Assembly: GCA_025459035.1 (NCBI GenBank) | Contig: JALORJ010000069.1 | Coordinates: forward strand, 1-9,621 | Reading direction: 5' to 3' | Length of the DNA: 9,621 bases | DNA from: Burkholderiales bacterium | Lineage (GTDB): Bacteria; Pseudomonadota; Gammaproteobacteria; Burkholderiales; Ga0077523 | Made by a program: the position numbers and the translations under genes | In this document: in pieces, positions 5,772-9,621 of the stretch | Numbering within the stretch: position 1 is the stretch's first letter | Layout of the letters: each line of letters opens with the position of its first letter | The notes under the pieces: generated by a model | What the model was told of the DNA's origin: nothing | The model's input: only the letters and a program-made list of their open reading frames with translations | Databases searched by the model: none

Positions 5772-6895
5772 GCGTCGTCGGCCGCCGCCGGCGCGACGTG
5801 CGGATCGGCGTCGGTGACCGCGACCGGTTCGAACGCGTCCGCCACGGCCGGCGCGTCACCGACAGCCGGCGGGCGGGTGGCGTCGAGGTGCTCCATCACG
5901 CGGTAGACGAGCGGCTGGCAACCGTCGCCGGTCAGCGCGGACAGCTCGAACACCGGCATGTCGGGGGCGCTGTCGTCCCGGGTGGCGGCGACGAACGCCG
6001 CGATGCGCGCCGCGCGTTCGTCCTCGGGGATCAGGTCCATCTTGTTCAGCACCCACCAGCGCGGCTTCGCGTGCAGCGTCGGGTCGTAGCGGCGCAGTTC
6101 CTCGACGATGGCCAGCGCGTCGCGCACCGGATCGGCGTCGGGGTCGGCGGGCGCGAGGTCGACCAGGTGCAGCAGCAGGCGCGTGCGGGCGAGATGGCGC
6201 AGGAACTGGTGGCCCAGGCCGGCACCGTCGGCGGCGCCTTCGATCAGGCCCGGGATGTCGGCCACGACGAAGCTGCGGGCGTGGTCGACCCGGACCACGC
6301 CCAGGTTCGGGTGCAGCGTGGTGAACGGGTAGTCCGCCACCTTCGGCCGGGCGGCCGACACGGCGCGGATGAAGGTCGACTTGCCGGCGTTCGGCAGCCC
6401 GAGCAGACCGACGTCGGCGAGCACCTTCAGCTCGAGCTTGAGTCGCCGCTCCTCGCCGGGCTTGCCGGGTGTCCACTGCCGCGGGGTGCGGTTGGTGCTG
6501 GACTTGAAGTGCAAGTTGCCGATGCCGCCGTCGCCGCCGCGCGCGAGCGTCACGCGCTGGCCGTGATGCTCGAAGTCGGCGATGACGACGCCGGTGGCCT
6601 CGTCGGTGATCACGGTGCCCACCGGGAACCGCAGCAGGATGTCGTCGGCGGCGGCGCCGTAGCAGTCGGAGCCGCGGCCCTTCTCGCCGTTGCGTGCGCG
6701 GTGGATGCGGGCGAAGCGGAAGTCGATCAGCGTGTTGACGTTGCGGTCGGCCTCGCCGTGGATCGAACCGCCGCGGCCGCCGTCGCCGCCGTCCGGGCCG
6801 CCCTTGGGCATGAACTTCTCGCGCCGGAACGACGCGATGCCGTCACCGCCCTTGCCGGCATGGACCTCGATGAAGGCTTCGTCGACGAACTTCAC
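5768..6895 (-). CDS. obgE: Obg/CgtA GTPase, ribosome-associated
   Basis: The protein is 375 aa and starts at GTG 6895, giving the conserved N-terminus (M)KFVDEAFIEV. The glycine-rich Obg domain covers about 1-158 (for example GKGGDGIASFRREKF and GGPDGGDGGRGG). The G domain follows with G1 Gly166-Leu-Pro-Asn-Ala-Gly-Lys-Ser173, G2 Thr192-Thr193, G3 Asp213-Ile-Pro-Gly216, G4 Asn284-Lys-Met-Asp287 and G5 Ser319-Ala-Leu. The tail after about 340 is Ala/Asp/Pro-rich and lacks the Gram-positive type C-terminal domain. Obg proteins bind the 50S subunit and act in large-subunit assembly and stress response. The frame is open upstream, but that stretch crosses a terminator and the rpmA gene and is not Obg-like. 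No Shine-Dalgarno sequence is visible before the GTG, and an intrinsic terminator separates it from rpmA, so its own signals are unclear. Confidence 0.97.
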   Translation of the reverse strand: MKFVDEAFIEVHAGKGGDGIASFRREKFMPKGGPDGGDGGRGGSIHGEADRNVNTLIDFRFARIHRARNGEKGRGSDCYGAAADDILLRFPVGTVITDEATGVVIADFEHHGQRVTLARGGDGGIGNLHFKSSTNRTPRQWTPGKPGEERRLKLELKVLADVGLLGLPNAGKSTFIRAVSAARPKVADYPFTTLHPNLGVVRVDHARSFVVADIPGLIEGAADGAGLGHQFLRHLARTRLLLHLVDLAPADPDADPVRDALAIVEELRRYDPTLHAKPRWWVLNKMDLIPEDERAARIAAFVAATRDDSAPDMPVFELSALTGDGCQPLVYRVMEHLDATRPPAVGDAPAVADAFEPVAVTDADPHVAPAAADDA

Positions 6896-6927
6896 GGGCG
6901 GACCGGAGAGCGAGAAAGGAAAGTCGG

Positions 6928-6957
6928 AAAAGAAAAAGCCCTGCCGGGGCAGGGCTT
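6928..6957 (-). terminator. Intrinsic terminator between rpmA and obgE
   Basis: On the minus strand AAGCCCTGCC (6957-6948) pairs with GGCAGGGCTT (6945-6936), with the two innermost C-G pairs probably open to give a loop. The stem runs into a T-rich tract (TTTTTCTTTTCC, 6937-6926). It lies 21 bases after the rpmA stop and looks like a complete rho-independent terminator, so only read-through would reach obgE and proB. Confidence 0.85.
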
Positions 6958-6978
6958 CTCGAGCAGGACTGCGTGGAC

Positions 6979-7248
6979 TCAGGCAGCGTGCGCGACCGGC
7001 ACGATGCTCACCGTCTTGCGCCGCGCGGCGCCACGGATCGCGAACTTCACGTGGCCGTCGATCTTCGCGAACAGCGTGTGGTCCTTGCCCAGGCCGACGT
7101 TCTCGCCGGGGTGCATGACCGTGCCGCGCTGGCGGACGATGATGCTGCCGGCCGAGACCAGCTGGCCGCCGAAGCGCTTGACGCCCAGGCGCTTCGACTC
7201 GGAATCGCGACCGTTGCGGGAGCTCCCGCCTGCCTTCTTGTGTGCCAT
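6979..7248 (-). CDS. rpmA: 50S ribosomal protein L27
   Basis: The 89-aa protein starts with MAHKKAGGSSRNGRDSESKR, the conserved, flexible N-terminal arm of L27 that reaches toward the peptidyl-transferase centre in the 50S subunit. It continues with the typical GVKRFGGQLVSAGSIIVRQRGT, HPGENVGLGKDHTLFA and DGHVKF blocks. The length is close to that of E. coli L27 (85 aa), with a short C-terminal addition. There is no Gram-positive type cleavable N-terminal extension, because the lysine-rich arm begins directly after Met. A GAGGA-type ribosome binding site precedes the ATG. It lies 12 bases downstream of rplU in the usual L21-L27 pair and is followed by an intrinsic terminator. Confidence 0.98.
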   Translation of the reverse strand: MAHKKAGGSSRNGRDSESKRLGVKRFGGQLVSAGSIIVRQRGTVMHPGENVGLGKDHTLFAKIDGHVKFAIRGAARRKTVSIVPVAHAA

Positions 7249-7260
7249 GGTGTGGAGTCC

Positions 7261-7575
7261 TCAGGCGGCCGAGATCGCGACGATCTCGAGCTCGGTGTAG
7301 TTCTGGCGGTGTCCCAGCGTCTTCGCGTAGTGCTTGCGGCGCCGGTGCTTGAAGATGCGGACCTTGTCGCCGCGACCGTGCGACACGACCGTCGTGCGCA
7401 CCGTGGCGCCCCCGACGAGCGGCTTGCCCACGCTGACCTGGGTGCCGTCGGAAACCATCAGCACCTGGTCGATCACGACCTCGGCGCCGACTTCCGCCGG
7501 CAGGGTCTCGACCCGGATCTTCTCTCCCGGAGTGACGCGGTACTGCTTGCCGCCGGTCTTGATCACCGCATACAT
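7261..7575 (-). CDS. rplU: 50S ribosomal protein L21
   Basis: The 104-aa protein has the signature MYAVIKTGGKQYRV at its start and the KVRIFKHRRRKHYAKTLGHRQNYTELEI block at the C-terminus, which contacts 23S rRNA in L21. The ATG at 7575 was chosen because the family starts at MYAV and because GGAG lies about eight bases upstream on the minus strand; an upstream in-frame ATG at 7608 would add eleven residues without family support. It is the first gene of the minus-strand unit rplU-rpmA-obgE-proB. The promoter-like elements at 7648-7620 predict a 5' leader of roughly 38 bases. Confidence 0.98.
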   Translation of the reverse strand: MYAVIKTGGKQYRVTPGEKIRVETLPAEVGAEVVIDQVLMVSDGTQVSVGKPLVGGATVRTTVVSHGRGDKVRIFKHRRRKHYAKTLGHRQNYTELEIVAISAA

Positions 7576-7619
7576 GGACGAAACTCCAGGCTGAAGCCGA
7601 GGTTGCAAAAAGGCCGTGG

Positions 7620-7648
7620 AAGATAGGCAATGCTCGCGCGAGCGTCAA
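7620..7648 (-). promoter_or_regulatory. sigma70-like promoter of rplU operon
   Basis: On the minus strand TTGACG (7648-7643) is separated by exactly 17 bases from TATCTT (7625-7620). The expected transcript start near 7613 lies about 38 bases before the rplU ATG. A 12-bp perfect palindrome GCTCGCGCGAGC (7632-7643) fills much of the spacer and touches the -35. Confidence 0.7.
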
Positions 7649-7689
7649 CCCGCGCCGCAGGCAGGGGGATCGCGGGTGCCGGTCTTTCC

Positions 7690-7718
7690 TTGACCGCCCC
7701 GGGGGGCATTCCTAGGAT
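7690..7718 (+). promoter_or_regulatory. sigma70-like promoter of ispB
   Basis: TTGACC (7690-7695), a 17-base spacer and TAGGAT (7713-7718) form a good promoter pattern facing ispB and back to back with the rplU promoter. The expected transcript start (about 7724-7726) falls on the proposed ispB ATG at 7722. So either the mRNA is nearly leaderless or uses another start, or the AGGA inside this element serves only as the ribosome binding site. Confidence 0.5.
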
Positions 7719-7721
7719 CGA

Positions 7722-8720
7722 ATGCTTTCGCCTGCCGCCTGCCTGCCCTCCTTGTCCATCGACGAACTCCGCCGCCTGCTCGCGGACGACATGCGGGCTG
7801 TCGACGCGGTGGTACGCGATCGACTGCATTCCGAGGTCGCCCTCGTGCGCCAGGTGGCCGAGTACATCGTGTCCGCCGGCGGCAAGCGGCTGCGCCCGCT
7901 GCTGGTGCTGCTGTCGGCCGGCGCATGCGGCGCGCTCGACGCGCGCGCGCACACCCTCGCCGCCGTCGTCGAGTTCATCCACACCGCCACGCTGCTGCAC
8001 GACGACGTCGTCGACGCCTCCGACCTGCGCCGCGGCCGCGCCACCGCGAACGCGACCTTCGGCAACCCGGCTTCGGTGCTGGTCGGGGACTTCCTCTACT
8101 CGCGCGCCTTCCAGATGATGGTGTCGGTCGGCGATCCGCGCGTGATGGCGGTGCTGGCCGACGCGACCAACACCATCGCGGAAGGCGAGGTGCTGCAACT
8201 GATGAACGTCCACGACCCGGACCTCACCGAACAGGCGTATCTGGACGTGATCCGCTTCAAGACCGCCAAGCTGTTCGAGGCCGCGGGTCGACTCGGTGCG
8301 GTGCTGGGCGGCGACGGACCCGAGCGCGAGGCGGCGCTGGCCGCGTACGGCGCCCACGTCGGCACCGCCTTCCAGTTGATCGACGACGTGCTCGACTACT
8401 CGGGCGCGGCCGACGAGATCGGCAAGAACGTCGGCGACGACCTCGCCGAAGGCAAGACCACGCTGCCGCTGATCTACGCGATGCGCGCCGGCAACGCGAC
8501 GCAGCAGGCGCTGGTGCGGCGTGCGATCGAGACCGGCAACCTCGACGACTTCGAGCCCGTGCTCGCCGCGATCCGCGACACCGGAGCCATCGAGTACGCA
8601 CGCGCCGCCGCCGCGGCCGAGGTCGATGCCGCGATCGCGCAGCTCGATGCATTGCCGAGTTCCCAATGGCGAACGAGTCTGCTAGCCTTCGCGGCCTTCG
8701 CGATCGGGCGACGACAGTGA
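7722..8720 (+). CDS. ispB: Octaprenyl (all-trans polyprenyl) diphosphate synthase
   Basis: The 332-aa enzyme elongates farnesyl diphosphate with isopentenyl diphosphate to make the ubiquinone side chain. The trans-prenyltransferase landmarks are in order: Gly53-Gly-Lys-Arg-Leu-Arg-Pro59 (isopentenyl diphosphate binding), the first aspartate-rich motif Asp94-Asp-Val-Val-Asp98 with Arg103-Arg104-Gly, Lys180-Thr181, the second motif Asp221-Asp-Val-Leu-Asp225, and Lys-Asn-x-Gly-Asp-Asp followed by Glu-Gly-Lys-Thr-Thr-Leu-Pro. Length and pattern match IspB-type long-chain synthases; product chain length cannot be read from the sequence, octaprenyl being usual for the group. AGGA at 7714-7717 is close to ATG 7722. 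An alternative TTG at codon 11 (7752) begins exactly where similarity to E. coli IspB becomes clear, so the true start is uncertain. It is transcribed divergently from rplU, a common arrangement. Confidence 0.96.
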   Translation: MLSPAACLPSLSIDELRRLLADDMRAVDAVVRDRLHSEVALVRQVAEYIVSAGGKRLRPLLVLLSAGACGALDARAHTLAAVVEFIHTATLLHDDVVDASDLRRGRATANATFGNPASVLVGDFLYSRAFQMMVSVGDPRVMAVLADATNTIAEGEVLQLMNVHDPDLTEQAYLDVIRFKTAKLFEAAGRLGAVLGGDGPEREAALAAYGAHVGTAFQLIDDVLDYSGAADEIGKNVGDDLAEGKTTLPLIYAMRAGNATQQALVRRAIETGNLDDFEPVLAAIRDTGAIEYARAAAAAEVDAAIAQLDALPSSQWRTSLLAFAAFAIGRRQ

Positions 8721-8753
8721 GGTTTGCGGTCGTCGCCGGCACGTTCGCCGGAA

Positions 8754-8870
<117 letters not shown>

Positions 8871-8892
8871 CGCATCGGATCGCCCCACACGA

Positions 8893-9141
8893 ATGGCCAA
8901 GGTTCTCCTGCTTCTCGGCGTGGTGGCCGTGGTGGTCCTGTTGTTGAAGAACTACCGCCGCTCGCTCGAGCGGCTCGAGGCGCCACCCGACGGCGGCGCG
9001 TCCGGCGCGCCCTCCGCGCCTGCCGACATGACCCGATGTGCGCGCTGTGGCGTGCATGTGCCGCGCGCCGAGGGGATCCTGTCCGGCGGCCGTTTCTTCT
9101 GCACCGAGGAGCATCGCCGGCTCGGACCGGAGAAGCCGTGA
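8893..9141 (+). CDS. Small membrane-anchored PP0621-type protein with zinc-ribbon-like Cys/His site
   Basis: The protein is 82 aa. Residues 4-18 are a hydrophobic segment (LLLLGVVAVVVLLL), probably one N-terminal membrane anchor, followed by a basic KNYRRSLER stretch that by the positive-inside rule suggests a cytoplasmic C-terminal part. A Pro/Ala/Gly linker (30-45) leads to a compact end with Cys49-x-x-Cys52, Cys70 and His74 (MTRCARCGVHVPRAEG…GGRFFCTEEHRR), an arrangement suitable for one zinc ion. This matches the small PP0621 family, of unknown function. It sits between tRNA-Pro and pilS, with a GTGA overlap to pilS (9138-9141), so it is likely co-translated with that sensor kinase. The ribosome binding site before ATG 8893 is weak. 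The functional link to pilus control is only positional. Confidence 0.8.
   Translation: MAKVLLLLGVVAVVVLLLKNYRRSLERLEAPPDGGASGAPSAPADMTRCARCGVHVPRAEGILSGGRFFCTEEHRRLGPEKP
9129..9135 (+). promoter_or_regulatory. Ribosome binding site for pilS GTG start
   Basis: GGAGAAG lies inside the last codons of the upstream gene; its GGAG core is five bases before GTG 9138. It supports GTG 9138 as the pilS start and translational coupling through the GTGA overlap. Confidence 0.65.
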
Positions 9142-9621
9142 GCGACGCCCCGGTCGTCACCGAGCCTGCGGCCGCCGCGGCTGCGGTCGACACGGTGCCG
9201 GCAAGCTTCTGGCGCTCGCTCGGCTGGTTCAACGGCTACCGCCTCGCGCTCGCGCTGACGCTGCTCGCGCTGGCGCTGATGGCGCGCAGCGACGTGCTGT
9301 TCGAGCCGGGCGACCGCAGCGTCTTCGTCGTGGTGGTCGCGGCCTGGGCGCTCTTCGCCGCCGCGGGCTTCGGCATGCTCGCGTGGCGCCGACCCGAGTT
9401 CCAGCTCCAGATCGCGCTGCACGTGTGTGCCGACGTCGTCTTCGTCGCGCTGCTTGTCTACGCGACTGGCGGCATCTCGAGCGGCTTCGGCCTGCTGCTG
9501 CTGGCCAACCTGGCCGCCGCCGGGATCATCAGCCGGGGCCGGCTCACGCTCTTCTACGCCTCGCTCGCGTCGGTGGCCGTGCTGCTCGAGCACACCTGGG
9601 ACGTGCTGTTCGAGGACGGCT
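9138..9621 (+). CDS. pilS: PilS, sensor histidine kinase of type IV pilus regulation (5' part only)
   Basis: The first 161 codons are present and the gene runs off the window. An Ala-rich cytoplasmic lead (1-30, with FWRSLGWFNGYR just before the membrane) is followed by several hydrophobic segments at about 36-49, 62-83, 92-110, 116-132 and 136-150: the multi-pass N-terminal sensor region of PilS. The 'YATGGISSGFGLLLLANLAAAGIISRGRLTLFYAS' region is the most typical stretch. In the PilS-PilR two-component system this membrane kinase senses pilin in the inner membrane and controls phosphorylation of the sigma54 activator PilR, which drives pilA. The PAS, dimerisation and ATPase domains are beyond the edge, as is any pilR gene. 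GTG 9138 overlaps the upstream stop by four bases and has a GGAG site; no better start is visible. Confidence 0.85.
   Translation, partial: MSDAPVVTEPAAAAAAVDTVPASFWRSLGWFNGYRLALALTLLALALMARSDVLFEPGDRSVFVVVVAAWALFAAAGFGMLAWRRPEFQLQIALHVCADVVFVALLVYATGGISSGFGLLLLANLAAAGIISRGRLTLFYASLASVAVLLEHTWDVLFEDG

Noticed and set aside
4662..5906. Long plus-strand open frame opposite proB and the end of obgE
   Set aside because: It is composition-driven and lacks any family pattern, while proB and obgE on the other strand carry complete motif sets.
5798..7300. Long plus-strand open frame opposite obgE and rpmA
   Set aside because: It crosses the intrinsic terminator and two recognised genes and shows no domain.

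Overview
The window is very GC-rich bacterial chromosome with dense, short-spaced genes. The order obgE–rpmA–rplU / ispB–tRNA-Pro–(PP0621-like)–pilS is a housekeeping arrangement that I recall from Betaproteobacteria, especially Burkholderiales. A CNP1-like lipoprotein gene beside proB fits the same group. The genus cannot be fixed from this sequence, and nothing in the window indicates a plasmid, phage or transposon.

Layout, left to right. (1) Positions 1-1251, plus strand: the 3' end of a beta-lactamase-fold serine hydrolase gene, overlapping by 8 nt a gene for a lipoprotein periplasmic adaptor (HlyD/RND-type) with no transporter gene beside it. (2) Positions 1493-4625, plus strand: a rubredoxin-less rubrerythrin, a strong hairpin terminator, a GlpC/HdrD-like iron-sulfur protein, a DUF3501 protein, and a CNP1-like lipoprotein whose start overlaps the DUF3501 stop by one base. 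(3) Positions 4638-7575, minus strand: rplU, rpmA, obgE and proB in transcription order, with an intrinsic terminator between rpmA and obgE and an ATGA overlap between obgE and proB. (4) Positions 7576-7721: a divergent promoter region with good sigma70-like sites facing both ways. (5) Positions 7722-9621, plus strand: ispB, tRNA-Pro(CGG), a small PP0621-type membrane-anchored metal-ribbon protein, and the first 161 codons of pilS, which runs off the window.

How the genes work together. The minus-strand operon supplies ribosomal proteins L21 and L27, the ribosome-associated GTPase Obg, and the first enzyme of proline synthesis. IspB makes the side chain of ubiquinone. PilS is the membrane sensor kinase of type IV pilus transcription. 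The least understood part is the rubrerythrin / Fe-S protein / DUF3501 set, which looks like a peroxide-defence or redox module: a diiron peroxidase plus a candidate electron-transfer protein and a protein of unknown function. It is the best candidate here for an under-described system. Other points worth checking are an 11-bp copy of the tRNA-Pro 3' end lying 106 bp upstream, and the unusual signals around the ispB and obgE starts.
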